64,000 bases of DNA from Brevipalpus yothersi (taxonomy: Eukaryota > Arthropoda > Arachnida > Trombidiformes > Tenuipalpidae): contig QZCP01000434.1 of the NCBI GenBank assembly GCA_003956705.1, forward strand, positions 66,484-130,483, written 5' to 3'. Below are positions 1 through 12,402 of the stretch, in pieces. The notes beneath the pieces were generated by a model. It had not been told where the DNA came from. It saw only the letters and a list, made by a program, of their open reading frames with translations, and made no database searches. Position numbers and translations under genes: made by a program. Each line of letters opens with the position of its first letter. The first letter of the stretch is position 1.

Positions 1-1571
1 TCTTGTGCGTATTGTTTATGCTTCTTCTTCCTTTTGAGGTTAGTAGTAGAAGTAGTAGTAGTAGCGTAGTAGCAAAATTGTAGAGACTTTAAGCATTTTC
101 ACATGTTTTTTGGATGAAAATTTTCTCATAGAGAAAGAGTGGAAGAGAGAGAGAGAGAGAAATTTAAATTGATATTCCTCTGAGAAATTTAGACATGACT
201 AATTAGGATAGTACAGGTGTAGATAAAGGAAATGATAAAGTAGTGGACAGAGAAGGCTATATCATACAGCTAGTATTAATGCACAGTTTACCAAAGTTAT
301 GAAACGAAGGAACGAGTGAAGAGAGTCTTATACACTGTACTCTGAAAATTACCAGAAAGTTTTCGGTGTACATGATTTGGACAAGATTTATGGAATCATG
401 GACAGTGAGAGATGATGCAAACACTTTTCTATCTCACTGCCATCGATAGACAGGGTAGAATAAATCTACCAAGTAGACAAGGAAACATACCAATCATGAT
501 TATATTCAACATCACACCCAATGAAATACTGATAGTGATGAGGAATTGGAAAGGAGTGATCAGAATGTCTGATTCACAGAGACGAGAAGGAAGGTCAATT
601 TTGTGGTCATATTCAATCGAGATCAATAGAACCAAATGAGTTTTGACTTGACCTCCGAGAGATGGGAATCAAAATGGCCATCGATCAGTAGTCAGATTGT
701 TCAGATTAGCATATAAGTTTGTGTGTGCGTTACAGCATCAGTTGATCATTATCTTCATCATCAAGGGTGAAATCATTTGTCAAACAGAATCATCATATAC
801 ACGAGGAAAAAATATAGCCAATTTTGTCTCTCTTCGTAATACTTGTTGTGTGTACCTGGCAGGTGACATAAACTTAAAGACAAGGAAATAGCGTCATCCA
901 GTTGATGGATATAGTCTTTCCAAAGTTCCATTAGCCATATATCAGTATAACCATCAAAGTTATTTGTAGTTGGTCAAAATTATCTATCAAACTTGTTGCT
1001 TCCTCATGATCAAGCTGGTTTGTAGGTCAAATAAATCGGGTACATTGAAAATTTTCACCATAATCTGCCGATTTCATGTTGAATATGATAAAAATTGCAT
1101 CATTTTATTTCAATACGCATCACGTGCATTTATGCATGTACATGTATAATGATTGATGATTGTTATGACTCTTTTCAAACCCCAAAGTTTGCTTGGAATA
1201 TAAATTCTAAATGGAATATATGATAACTATAGACCTATCTGTTGATCAATTCTCATTCGGAACAAGGTTGCATTGATATCTAATGATTATATGAATTTCT
1301 GAAGTATTCTGATTTACCCATCTCTCTCTCCTCATAGTATACGCTCATTAATCAGTCTCTCTTATTACAAACAATCTAGCCTACGAACAAAATTGGCAAA
1401 AGATCATGAGCAACAGTGTGGGTGATAAAGATTCAGGAAGATGTGGTGACAGAATGTGCTCTGGATGATAGTTATGAAATTAGAGGGTATTTTCATGCGA
1501 TACAACAGGTACACTTGAAAATAGGATATAATCGGAAGTTATCGTTGTCATTCCGGAGAGAAGAAGAGGAA

Positions 1572-1576
<5 letters not shown>

Positions 1577-1639
<63 letters not shown>
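1577..1639. repeat. (GA)n microsatellite
   Basis: Uninterrupted GA dinucleotide run of about 63 bp. It creates spurious Glu-Arg and Ser-Leu reading frames on the two strands. Confidence 0.97.
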
Positions 1640-1640
<1 letters not shown>

Positions 1641-1998
1641 GGTGAAGCATTTTCAAGATTGTCAAGATGTGCGCTGATTATCGACTGATCAGCCCATTTG
1701 TTCATCATCAGAAGAGCACAGTTTGGAAGAAGATACATGTGTGTGTGTGTATGTGTATGGTGAAAAAGGTCATACATCCCAGAATCCAGTCAACTGAGGA
1801 ATGACTTTTACGCCAATTGATTTATTTACTTCTTTTTCACTGTCATTCCAAACACTCTGATATAAACACTGCTTTGTCATCGAGCATTTCTTCTTCTTCT
1901 TCTTCTTCTTCTTCTATCGCTATTACACCTGTACTACTACTACTACCACGTTTTTTTTCTTTCTGCTTGTATACCATGAAAAGAAATGTTGGTGAAAA

Positions 1999-2001
<3 letters not shown>

Positions 2002-2039
<38 letters not shown>
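2002..2039. repeat. (TC)n microsatellite
   Basis: Pure TC run of about 38 bp within the presumed ESRP intron. Confidence 0.97.
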
Positions 2040-2043
<4 letters not shown>

Positions 2044-3106
2044 CATGTAGTACCTGTATTCTTTTTCATGGGAATATCTTTACTCACACTTTATCATCTT
2101 TTCATCATTGACAATGAACAGCATTGAATTGTCCGATTGAGAAAAGAGCAAGAGGAAAGAGTTGCCATGAGATCAAACGATGATTAATCATGCTTGATAA
2201 TATTGGAAAATTCTTTCCAACTTTTGTCTCTGTTCACAAATTTTTTCCCCCGATAAATAAGAGGGATAAGAAGAAGAATGAGAAATTCTGAATATTATCA
2301 TTAAATATTGAACTTCTTATGCTATGTTGACGGTGAAAATAATTCATCAGCCTTGAGTCATGCAGTTGATCAGAAATCATGAATCACAGAGGAAGTCTTT
2401 CTCTCTCTCTCTTTCTCGTCATCAACATGGATTTAGTCTACCTACGACTATTACCACATGAGAAGTTCATGACATGGTAGAGAGAGATAGAAAAAAGGAG
2501 CGGAACGAAGTCCAACGAATCAGATTGCTCATAAGGAATCGGAATCATGTGTGTATGTATAAAAGTCTCCAATTCAGCTTGACATTAGCAACCCATCTTT
2601 TTTTCATCCCAAATTACATCACCACTTCGAAGTGAGTATGATCACTTGATGGATATTCAAATTGAAAGAAAATAATAGAATAGGTAGTAGAAGCTCTCCA
2701 AAAGTACAGATGATGATAGCCGGCTAAAAATTTGAGATTAATTAATGTATTTGTATGTGCGTGGCTGTATGTATATATGTGTGTGAGTGTGTATCGTATG
2801 GCGAAGGTGATTAAACAAATCTGAATGACATTGAAATGTTTTTTAAGATCGAGATCAAAGAGTGGAGGTGGCTGTGGGTTGTGTTGGAAAAATCTTCTCA
2901 TACACACACACATGGGATGCAAATAGATAGTATGTATCCTGTATATATATATCGGAACCATGTTGAACGTGACACAAGAATACTCAGATAAGATAATTTG
3001 GTGAGAGAAAAAAAATTCATTCTCTTCACACACAACCGAAAAAAAGAAAAGCAAAGAAAACCCAATCAATTCTGAAATTGGGAATAAAATTAATGGAATC
3101 ACTCAC

Positions 3107-3882
3107 TTTACGTTCGGTGACATCCAGCACCAGCCATGCGAATAGAACAATTTCCTCTTCATCAGAACCCAGCTCATCGCCGTGCTGACCAGCGGTCACC
3201 ACATAAACAATTACCAAATATCGTGGACTGGTTTGTGAGGCCATTATTTTATTGATTTGATTATTTTTAAGCTCCGATGAGTGATTATTGTGATTATTAT
3301 TATTATTATTATTATAAGTATGAGAATCGTTACGATGTGCGGTATGAAGATGCGGATGAAGATGAACGGAATGATGGAGATGATCAGATTGGGGTACTTG
3401 ATTCGATTGGGGTGGTATTGTTGTGGGGATTGATGTTGTTGATGTTGTTGTTGTTGTCAGAAGAGGAGGAAGAGGAAGAAGAGGATGCTGGGAAGATGGT
3501 AATGAAGAAGTGGAAGATGATAAATTAGCCAGTATCGGTGGTGATATTGATTTTTTTGGGAAGCAAAATATTCGCTGAGAAGATGATGTTGATAAAATAC
3601 TATTAGCAATATGTTGATTATTTGACTGTGCGATCAGTGGATTTATTGGATGATGAGAATAATTTTGTGATCCATATATTTGATTATAATGGTTACTTAA
3701 ATTGTGGTGACTATTATTGTGATTATTATTATTATTGATTATCAATGGAAATATTGGATATCGGTGGGAATTGTACGGATGAGATTGATGATGGGGATGA
3801 ATTATTTTGTGGTGGTGATGAGGAGATGGACGAAGTTGATGTGATGGTGGAATGTTGAAATATTTGCTGGTGCCGTCACAGC
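3107..3882 (-). CDS. fus: ESRP/fusilli splicing regulator, first recognised coding exon (partial gene)
   Basis: The downstream 46 codons (3244 to 3107) start with ATG and encode the conserved N-terminal strand of epithelial splicing regulatory proteins: a YLVIVYVVTAG segment, then LGSDEEEIVLFAWLVLDV. This matches the remembered human ESRP N-terminus (YLVVLF.ITAG..LGSDE.E..L..W.V.D). The exon ends in frame at a GTGAGT donor (3106-3101). ESRP/fusilli proteins are RRM-type RNA-binding regulators of alternative splicing in epithelia and act in the nucleus. Upstream of the ATG the frame stays open with runs of His, Asn, Ser and Thr. A good acceptor (pyrimidine tract then CTCAG, AG at 3884-3883) would start an exon at 3882, so the protein may carry a disordered N-terminal extension encoded partly by an exon further right. 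If not, 3245-3882 is 5' UTR. The RRM exons are outside the window. The family call is firm; the left part of the exon is not. Confidence 0.75.
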
Positions 3883-5310
3883 CTGAGGCAAGATGAAAAG
3901 AAGAAGAAGAAGTAGTAGTAGTAGTAGTAGTTGAAGAAGTAGTTGAAGAAGCTGGATGAAGAGAAAATTCAGCAGAAGATGAAGAAGAAGATGGAGAAGA
4001 AGAAGACGAAAAAAAAGTTTGGCCTGACCAACGTGATAAGAAAAATACAGGTAAAAAGTCTAAGATAAGTTCCAATGAGATAGTGTGGCAATCACACAAG
4101 GATCCACCAGTAAGTGTTCCAGGAAATGTGGCCCACAAAAATTGATCAAAACTGGTGAAATACAGACACACATACACATGTATAATGTTGATGATAATAT
4201 TAATTGTGGGATTTTTGTTTCGCTTGATCGTTTTGAAAAACACACTTAAAATTAGCAATGTTTCATCAATTGATTAGCACACATATACCGGCGTGTATTT
4301 ACGTAAGTTGCTACGAGAAGTGAAAATGCTGATACAAGTAGATTGTTGTTCAATTTGGTGATGAAATAGTGGGAAAAAATTGATAATATTCGATAAACAT
4401 TGAGCGCACTCACATACATTCACCAAAATGTGATGAAAATTCGAATTTCAAATATGTATGATGAAACAATGGAAAAATATGTGAGTGTGTTTGATGAACG
4501 AAGATGAGCGAAACTTTTCCTTCACATGAGTGAACGAACTGATGCTGAGTGTTGAGTGTTGAATAATGAACGAATTGAGAAGAAATAAAATCAACAACGA
4601 ATTGCAAGTACGTAGTTGCTGGAATATTGGACGATCAGAACAGTTCTAACAGTACAAAATAAATAAATATGAAAAAAAATATCACAGATTCACATCCACT
4701 TTCACGCGCACCAAAAAAAAGTGTATGATTGTTATTGTGATTATTATTACTATTATTATTATTCTCTCTCATCAACTTTGAGTCTCTCTTCTCATCTTTT
4801 CATCTTTCTCTCTCTTTTCGATGTCTCTCTCTTCCTCTCACTCTCTCTCTCTCTCGCTCTCTCTGGGTGTGATGAGCTAATTTTTTCTTCTTCTTCTGGC
4901 CGAACGTTAAAATCTTCTTTCCTTTTCAAGATATCTTCGATGAGATGAAATGAGAAGAGAGAGAGATGAAAGAAGACTGAGAAAGAGAGAGAAAAAGATG
5001 TTGGTAAAACAACATTGGAAAAGAGAGAGCAGGTTGAATCTCTCTACCTGCTCTCTCTCTCTCTCTCTCTTCTCAAGTTTTTTGGAAAAGAGGAACAAGT
5101 GGGCTGTACATATATACAGGTAACAGGTAAGTTTATGTAAAGGTAAGACTTCAAATGTAGTGGTGTAGAGTATGTACAGGTAACTCAGCGCAACAGAGTA
5201 AGGAGAGAGAGAGAGAGAGGAGAAGAAAAAAAGTCAAGAAAGGAGGATGGAAAAAACTAGCTGTTGAATAAAGATTGAACGATTGATGATAAAACGTTAC
5301 TTGTACATTT

Positions 5311-5315
<5 letters not shown>
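3883..5315. other. Upstream flank of ESRP exon, no recognised gene
   Basis: The minus-strand frame of the ESRP exon remains open to about 4258 through Ser- and Thr-rich codons but contains no ATG. The rest has short low-complexity CT/GA and ATT runs. A 5' exon or promoter of the ESRP gene may lie here or further right, but I cannot place it. Confidence 0.4.

Positions 5316-5385
<70 letters not shown>
5316..5385. repeat. (GA)n microsatellite
   Basis: Uninterrupted GA run of about 70 bp. Confidence 0.97.
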
Positions 5386-5387
<2 letters not shown>

Positions 5388-5817
5388 TAAGAAGAAAAAA
5401 CATCATATGTACACTGTTCATGTGAAACAAAATTGATAAAATCGACTCTTATATGAGTGTGTGTATGTTTATATTTATCGAAATGCTGATGATGTTGGTG
5501 TTCATCGGTATGTGGATAGAGGAGAAGCTGCAAATGTTCGATGAAAGAGAGATTGGTGGAAGGGAATAGAGAGAAAAAGAAAGCGGAGAGGAGAAAATGA
5601 TTGATTTTGAAGAGGAGCTTGCAGATCCTATGGAAAAAAAGAGAAAGAAATAGAGAGGAAAGGGAAAGGGTATGGTAATCAGGAGAAAGGTAATCAAGCA
5701 TCGTTAGGGTTAAATAGTAATCGGAGGATGGAGATCCAACTAACAAGTGGCTGTAAACGGATGCTCTCATGGTGTACTTTCTCTTCCCCTCTGTGTGTAT
5801 ATGATATGAGGAAAGAG

Positions 5818-5894
<77 letters not shown>
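5818..5894. repeat. Compound (GAAA)n-(GA)n microsatellite
   Basis: About 33 bp of GAAA tetranucleotides run directly into about 44 bp of GA dinucleotides. This is the only clear compound tetra/dinucleotide tract in the window. Confidence 0.95.
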
Positions 5895-5897
<3 letters not shown>

Positions 5898-7031
5898 GTT
5901 AAAGAAGGGAGAGAATCTTTGAGTAATGATTGTGTTTCTGAATGATGAATGAATGAATGGAAGAGAGAGAAGAGAGTACAAATTGTTTCAATAAAAAAAA
6001 TCAAAAGATGAATGGATGGTTAGGATGATTGGTGAATAGCCACTTGTATACAGTTTAGGATCTTATCAGTATACATTATACAAACATTCATTTAAACACA
6101 CACTTTTGATCTCTCTCTCTCTCTTGGCTCATGATGATGCAACAATTAAGCACCAATTAATAAAACACGTGACAAGTTTATTAAAGCTAGCATGACTCCA
6201 CATAGTTAGTCCGTTTTTTAACCAAGAAAGTTGGTGATAATCAGACAGATTCTGGCTGTTTCTTAGGCACTCAGAGGGAGAGAAAGAAACTTATTGATCA
6301 CTGATCAGGGGAAAAATTTGTATCAATAAAATTAATGAATTCAAGATTGTAAATTAGTGTCTAGACGACGAAATATCAGCGCGAATACATTTCTTTCTTC
6401 TACATTGTACAGTTATTGTCTACACGCTTAATTGTCAAATGAATGAATATCGTAAAATCTTAAGCATCATGAGATTATAACTTTTATCACTTTCTCCTGA
6501 TGGACTTTCCAATCGATTCCTGCTGATTGACTGGGTTACTTGTTTGCCTCACTTTTTTCGCTACATAATCGATTATGTAGTAGTTGAATACATAATTGTA
6601 TGCAAACTGATGATAATCTGTCGTGAAACAATTCAGTCTAATCGATTCACAGATCGTCGATGATGAGTTTTAGGCTGAGGAAGTTCAATGGTGATACTTG
6701 ATTATTGTTTCATTTTCACAACATTTTTACTACGAAGTAAATATTTGTGAAAATTTCACACTTTTCACACCCAACACTTATGAAAGTTGTGCAAAAATTT
6801 CATGATTTTACGATTCTTTTCGAAAATTGTATTCAGGAGGTCCCTCTTGAGAATATTTTCTCACAATCAGTGTCAAAAGTTTCCTGAATTTTCAAATGAA
6901 TCAAACTTGTCTGATGTATATTAACAAGAAATTGTGAAGAAAGTTTTATCTATCCGGTAATGAAACAATAAGTTCCTTTTATTATGATGAGCAATCCATC
7001 ATAAAATTTCAAATAAAGAGAAACCATTTGA

Positions 7032-7059
7032 AGAGAGAGAGAGAGAGAGAGAGAGAGAA
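7032..7059. repeat. (GA)n microsatellite, short
   Basis: GA run of about 28 bp. Confidence 0.93.
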
Positions 7060-7503
7060 TTTTCCCCTGCTGATATTATATGCTGCTAATATATTCCTAA
7101 ACGATTGGAGATACGATAATCTCTCTCTCCTTACTATTCGCTCATTCATGAATTTTTGGATAGAAAATAAGGATAGCTTCCTGAACCCGAAGTGACTGTC
7201 AAGGTTTCCCGGAATCTTGAATTAGGGTAATCAATTATCTTCTCATCAAGCTTTCCGTGGAAGATTAGCTTATTCATTGTAAAGATTATCATGCTTAGCC
7301 AAGTGATACAGTTGAGGTAAAATGATATTTTTCCCTCTCATTTATCATCAAATGCTTCATTTCTTGAGCGAAGAAAAAAAGTTCGAATATTCAAAAGTAT
7401 CATGATGATGATTCATTATAGCTGAACTTGAGCCATTATTTATCGCTACGGAAAGCCTTCCACCAATCGACCATCGCCCACTTTGTCAAGCTGATTATGG
7501 GTT

Positions 7504-7506
<3 letters not shown>

Positions 7507-7554
<48 letters not shown>
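7507..7554. repeat. (GA)n microsatellite
   Basis: GA run of about 48 bp. It is followed about 150 bp later by a tract of opposite polarity at 7701-7746. Confidence 0.96.
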
Positions 7555-7556
<2 letters not shown>

Positions 7557-7696
7557 GAAGGTATTGCTAACCGAAAAGTCATGATAACTGAATGCATCCT
7601 TTTACGGCACCCAAAATGCGGCCAGAATAACGATCAAGTTTAATTCAATCAGGCAAGTAACCTGAAAATTTATGTGGAGGCGATGGGACAATCATA

Positions 7697-7700
<4 letters not shown>

Positions 7701-7746
<46 letters not shown>
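7701..7746. repeat. (CT)n microsatellite
   Basis: CT run of about 46 bp, complementary in polarity to the GA tract at 7507-7554. The two could pair as arms of a long imperfect inverted repeat. Confidence 0.96.
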
Positions 7747-7751
<5 letters not shown>

Positions 7752-8194
7752 ACTCTCTTTACATCAATCGGCCCATACCATTGTCGTTCGATGCCATGTC
7801 TATGATTATCGATGATTGTTGTACTTACTGGCGCGTAGAGCGAGAAAATCTGAGTAGTTAAATTCTGATCACACCGCAGGCTGGGGCCTTGGACTGGAAT
7901 AAATAAGCGAATCTAATAGTATTACTAATACTATTTACGTTTGATCAGCATCATCAGTGTTCACTCTCTCTCTCCCTCTCTCTCTCTACCCATCACAATG
8001 GATAATTAATTACAAAGGAATGTGGAGGCAATATTTTCATGTTCACACAAAATTTATCGGTCATCGACTTGAGAGCAAGAGAGATCGGTTGCCGCTCCTG
8101 TGCAAAGAGAGCAGCAATTGGGAAAAGAGGATTCTGGCCGGCGGGCAACGATCAACATGCCCAACTTCTCAGGCCACTCAGAACTCTGATAAAT

Positions 8195-8195
<1 letters not shown>

Positions 8196-8259
<64 letters not shown>
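8196..8259. repeat. (CT)n microsatellite
   Basis: CT run of about 64 bp. Confidence 0.96.
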
Positions 8260-8262
<3 letters not shown>

Positions 8263-10107
8263 CCTCTTACTCCTGGAGCTGCTTGACTCGATCCGACCTA
8301 ATCGCCTGGAGCGCGGCCACGAATCGATTGAGATGGATAACAGGTCACTTGAAAATTGAAATTCCAGCCATGGGCCGTGTATCATAGGAGATGAAGAGGA
8401 GAGAGATAGAAAGATGAGGCCATTTGGGCTTTCAACTTGTGATGATTTCATGAGAGAGAGAATATCAAGAGCCCCTGGATAATCGGCAATGATGAAGCAA
8501 GTTGATGATCACGAAAGGAGGCAAGAGAGAGAGAGAGAGAGAAGAGCAATTGGTTGATGATTTCATATCGATGTAGTGGCGTCAATTTGAATAATGAATT
8601 GGACTGATTTGCTCTGATTGTGATCTGAGAAAGATGGTGGATAGTTTCGGTCGGATGTCCGTTTTGGTGATGATTCGATTGGTGGAGAAAAAAGAATCAT
8701 CATGCTGAAGATCAACAAATTTTCCAAGCCAATTCTGTTAAAAGATGAGATTTCAATTTGTGATTCTGCTATCTCTCTTCGCTGTGCGAAAAACAAAAAA
8801 CGAAAAGTACATGTGAAACAATAATAACAATTCCATGAAGAGGTCATTGAACGAATCTAATCATGAGCATACTGACGAACCACATCGTCAGCCACACTCT
8901 ATCATCAGTGATCATCATCATTCAGCCTCTCTATATATCGGTAATGCCTCAAAAGAGAAAGAGAGAGAGAGAAAAGGAAAAATCTGTAACCTTGTCGATG
9001 AAAATCGTGTCCCACTTATCATAATTTATCGTAACCATACGAATAGTTCTGATGTTGCCCTGATTTGCATGAATTTCCTGTGAATCTCAGTAGTAGTTGA
9101 TACATGTTACATCTCTTTTCACCTCGAAACTGTATACCCAGGCACAATTGGGAGAATTGTGAGCGTAAAGGACCACACTCTTACCACCACTCATCGGTGA
9201 ACAGCAATTAGACATCCCAATTTAGACACCTACACCATCAATTCATTAAGTAATAATGAGAGAGAGAGAAAAAAATCCGAAAGATAGACACCTCACCTTA
9301 TTGACCTCAACCTGTGCCACGGTTCTTTAGGTAACTGTATCTCTCTTTACCTTGACTTTCTCACACACACTCACATACATGTGTCTTTATCATGAGTGGG
9401 TGATTGAAAATTCTGATGATGATACTGAATGAATTTTTCCAATAAAATGGATTGAGAAGGGATAAATTTTCTTCTGATTCGAGTATTGAGTGACAATCGA
9501 ATTTGTCGAGCTTTTCGCAAATTCAACAGTCATAATGTTCAGGATCTGAACTTCAGATATTCCATCCTGAAATGTTTGCACATGCATAAGAATGCTGTTA
9601 TGGAGACTGAGCAGCAAGATTCAAACAGCTGATCATATGTTTATGACTTCCAATGTCAATGGTCTAATAAAAATGATTTAAAATTATTAATTAATTTTCC
9701 TATCACATTGTCTTGATCAAAGTTGATCTTGTAAGTAAATCAACATCCAAATGATCCAAAAATAGAAAATTGTCCATTATTGATAGTGATTTACACACTC
9801 TCGATGGAAAGTATGTAATTTAAATTGAGCTTTAACTCATATCATTTTTTCATTCTTTGTGGCCAAAAAAATTTTCTCTCTCATCATCTTACATCATCAT
9901 CTTTCTCCTACCGATTAATTGTCTTACTTAATTGGTAATAATCATCGTTTGTGGTTATTGTTGTTACTGTTGTTGAACAAAAATTAATTCGTGTTACTCA
10001 TATACATGTATATCACAACATTACCGTCATAATCACAATCATAATCGTATTCAGTGTTCTGTGTTTCACTTGTTTTGCATTTTTCTTCTTCTTCTTACAC
10101 TTTTCAA

Positions 10108-10918
10108 ATGGCTTCCATGACCATACCACAACTTAAAGTGATACTTTGCGGTGAATATGGTGTCGGTAAGACATCATTATTTCGACGTTTCACCACTGAC
10201 ACCTTCTTGGATTCAACCAAAATGACCACATCTCAGTCACGCCAGTCCACACTTGGACTTGACCATGCAAGTCGAAAGTATGATGTTCATGGTCTAAAGG
10301 CAATCAAATTACAGCTCTGGGACACTGGTGGACTCGAAAGAGTGGCCAGTATAACAAATTCATACTATAAATTTGCAGGTATTGTCATTTGTATCAGCAT
10401 TATAATGATGAGCCAAATTATAATTGATGGATGCATGATAATGATGATTCTGCTTCTTGCTCTTTCATGTTTCATTTTTTGATGGTTCCAATTCATAGCC
10501 GATGATGACTGATTTATATTCCTTTTCTTTTTTTTCATTTTCTTCTCATCTTACAGAAGCTGCACTTTTGGTCTTCAGTTTAAATTCATTGGAATCATTT
10601 CATTGTATTAGTCAACATTTACTCGAAATACTAAGTCTGGCTGAGAATGCCAAAATATTTTTGGTTGGCAACAAGTGTGATCTGCACCATGAGGTTACCG
10701 ATTCGGTTATTGAACTATTTTTGGAACAATTTTCCAAATTTGATGGTGTCTACAAAATTTCATGTAAAACGAATGAGGGTGTCCACGAGATGTTCTATGA
10801 TATTGCCGAAAAATTGGCCAGTATAAGCTACAAGAATAATATGGATGCATTTAGATTGCATTCGATGGATAATAGTTACTGTAACGGTTCTTCCGCAAAA
10901 GATTTTTGTTGTAAATAA
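10108..10918 (+). CDS. Atypical Rab-like small GTPase
   Basis: Two exons, 10108-10378 and 10557-10918, join in phase 1 across a GTATTG...TTACAG intron to give 210 residues. The ATG at 10108 has A at -3 and G at +4; a second in-frame ATG follows at 10117. GTPase signatures in order: P-loop GEYGVGKT (residues 15-22, Lys21), a candidate switch I Thr near 48, WDTGGLE (71-77), the NKCD guanine-specificity motif (129-132), and SCK in place of the usual SAK near the end. The tail ends Cys-Cys-Lys, suggesting geranylgeranylation and membrane attachment as in Rabs. DTGGL replaces the usual DTAGQ, so the catalytic Gln is Leu. The fold and GTP binding are well supported. I cannot assign it to a named Rab subfamily. 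The gene converges on gamma-glutamyl hydrolase. Confidence 0.85.
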
Positions 10919-11033
10919 ATGGATTGAAGTGTAAATTAAGTAAGAGAAGTGATACAAATCGAAGAATATTGTGTGTGTGAAAAACTCTTTGTACTAACAT
11001 CAGTGCATGCTTACTTATAATATGTAAAAATTC

Positions 11034-11039
11034 AATAAA
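11034..11039 (+). terminator. Poly(A) signal of the Rab-like gene
   Basis: Canonical AATAAA 116 bases after the stop codon of the Rab-like GTPase, consistent with a short 3' UTR. Confidence 0.7.
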
Positions 11040-11382
11040 ACGGGCTCAGTTAAACAGTCTTCTTGGCCATTATTTGAATTATTCAAATTCAAACAGACTG
11101 AACATGAAGAATTCATGCATATTTGTGAGATAGGTGAAAGGTCCATTCAAATTTTGTCAATTTCTATCAGAATTCCAGTGTTTCAGCATAATTAGCTATT
11201 GACTATTGAGCAGGTATTCTCAATATTTTCCGTCTATTCTTTTTTCTCTTCACGCGACTAATGAAATCGTTTGAGAAAATGAATCATCTCCGAAATTTTA
11301 GATTCTAAGTAAAATCGAATTGATTATATGATCTTTTCTTCGTGTCCCGATATCCTCCAGATTTATGCATTGGGATGCTCCA

Positions 11383-12402
11383 TCAGTATTCCAGAGGAAA
11401 GTAATACACTGAGTCATGACCATATTTGCCATGAAGATAAACTGGACATTTGTTGCCAATCAGTTTCATATCAGATTGTAGGTCATCAGGATAATGGTTT
11501 GAACTTTTACGCGATTCTTTGACAAAAAAGTTTGCAAAATATTGATTTGCAATGATGGCATCATACGTATGTGGAGTGTTATTGAGCGATTTCGATGGAA
11601 ATTGTTCGAAAATTACTCGCTCCGGATGAAACATGACAGAATAGATAGGATAATCTCTGCCTTCCATAATTGCCACAAAATTTAATCCCTCTTGGTCGGA
11701 ATATGTCGCTGTAACATCAAAAAATTGATCCAGCTTGCTTGATTTCATGGTTTCCGCTGATAAGCACCATTGATGATTGTGAATTACTGCTTTTTCCTCT
11801 GCCAAAATCTGTAGCCATCGAAATTATTAGTATTAATGTGAATTTCACTCTAGACAATCACTAATTGTACTTACTCGGAGTGTTTCAAAATCCGCCTGCT
11901 GGAACATTTTAGATTCATTTGAATTGGGAGTGAAACTAATCGAACTGACAACATTCCTGAAGGGACATCGGTCCCAGGCCCACGATCCATTCGAAGCGAG
12001 AAGAGTTATCAATTCTTGTCCGAGACATATTCCAAAGATGGGATAGTATTGTCCCCTCTTATTGGATTCCAATGCTGCCGTCCACAGAGATCGAGCATTC
12101 GAAACAAACTTTTCTGCATATGGTTGATTAAGATAAACACTTCCACCGATCAAAAGGAGTCCATTCGTTTGCTTGATAATATTTTCGTAGTATGCTTCAG
12201 TTTGATTGAGATAAACTGGCAAAACTCTGGCACCAGCAAGTCGAACAAAGTCTACATAAGCTGAGGGTATGATTTGATCTTTGGATCTCCAATCAGGAAC
12301 TGCGAGTATTCCGATGACAGGACGCTCATTAAGCTCGATATGTTGATTAGATGCCACCAGAACAGAGCACAAATTGATCACTACAATAATCAAGGGAATC
12401 AT
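11383..12402 (-). CDS. GGH: Gamma-glutamyl hydrolase (folate polyglutamate hydrolase)
   Basis: Two exons, 12402-11875 and 11808-11383, join in phase 0 across a 66-bp intron (GTAAGT...CTACAG), giving 317 residues, close to the roughly 318 of human GGH. The first 18 residues are a hydrophobic signal peptide, fitting a lysosomal or secreted enzyme. The body begins RPVIGILAVP, has the glycine turn LLLIGG (82-87), the nucleophile elbow FGICLGQE with Cys126, and FHPE with the catalytic His237. The Cys-to-His spacing of 111 is almost the same as in the human enzyme. It removes glutamates from poly-gamma-glutamyl folates. I chose the ATG at 12402 because it opens the signal peptide; the frame further upstream has no ATG. 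The gene lies 554 bp downstream of eIF2B delta on the same strand. Confidence 0.93.

Larger units (their letters stand above)
1..3106 (-). other. Intron downstream of the first recognised ESRP coding exon
   Basis: The ESRP exon ends at a GTGAGT donor read on the minus strand at 3106-3101, so everything to its left inside the window should be intron, with the remaining exons beyond position 1. I looked on the minus strand for the next part of the ESRP N-terminal domain and saw nothing convincing. The stretch holds a (GA)n tract, a (TC)n tract, a short TTC run near 1889-1914 and AT-rich filler. No other gene is visible on either strand. Confidence 0.6.
5386..10107. other. Gene-poor intergenic region with microsatellites
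   Basis: No reading frame here resembles a protein family or begins with a plausible ATG exon and splice pattern. The longest open frames translate GA/CT repeats into Ser-Leu or Glu-Arg strings. The 5' end of the Rab-like gene, and possibly distal ESRP exons, must lie inside it but are not identifiable by eye. Confidence 0.55.

Noticed and set aside
3277..3528. Plus-strand frame with poly-Tyr and poly-Glu
   Set aside because: Antisense shadow of the Asn/Ser-rich ESRP upstream frame.
5297..6004. 235-codon minus-strand open frame with signal-like Ser/Leu repeats
   Set aside because: Most of its length is translation of (GA)n and (GAAA)n repeats on the opposite strand; no family resemblance and no splice context.
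8152..8451. Glu-Arg and Ser-Leu repeat proteins on both strands
   Set aside because: Pure artefacts of the CT microsatellite at 8196-8259. The same applies to similar frames around the other GA/CT tracts.
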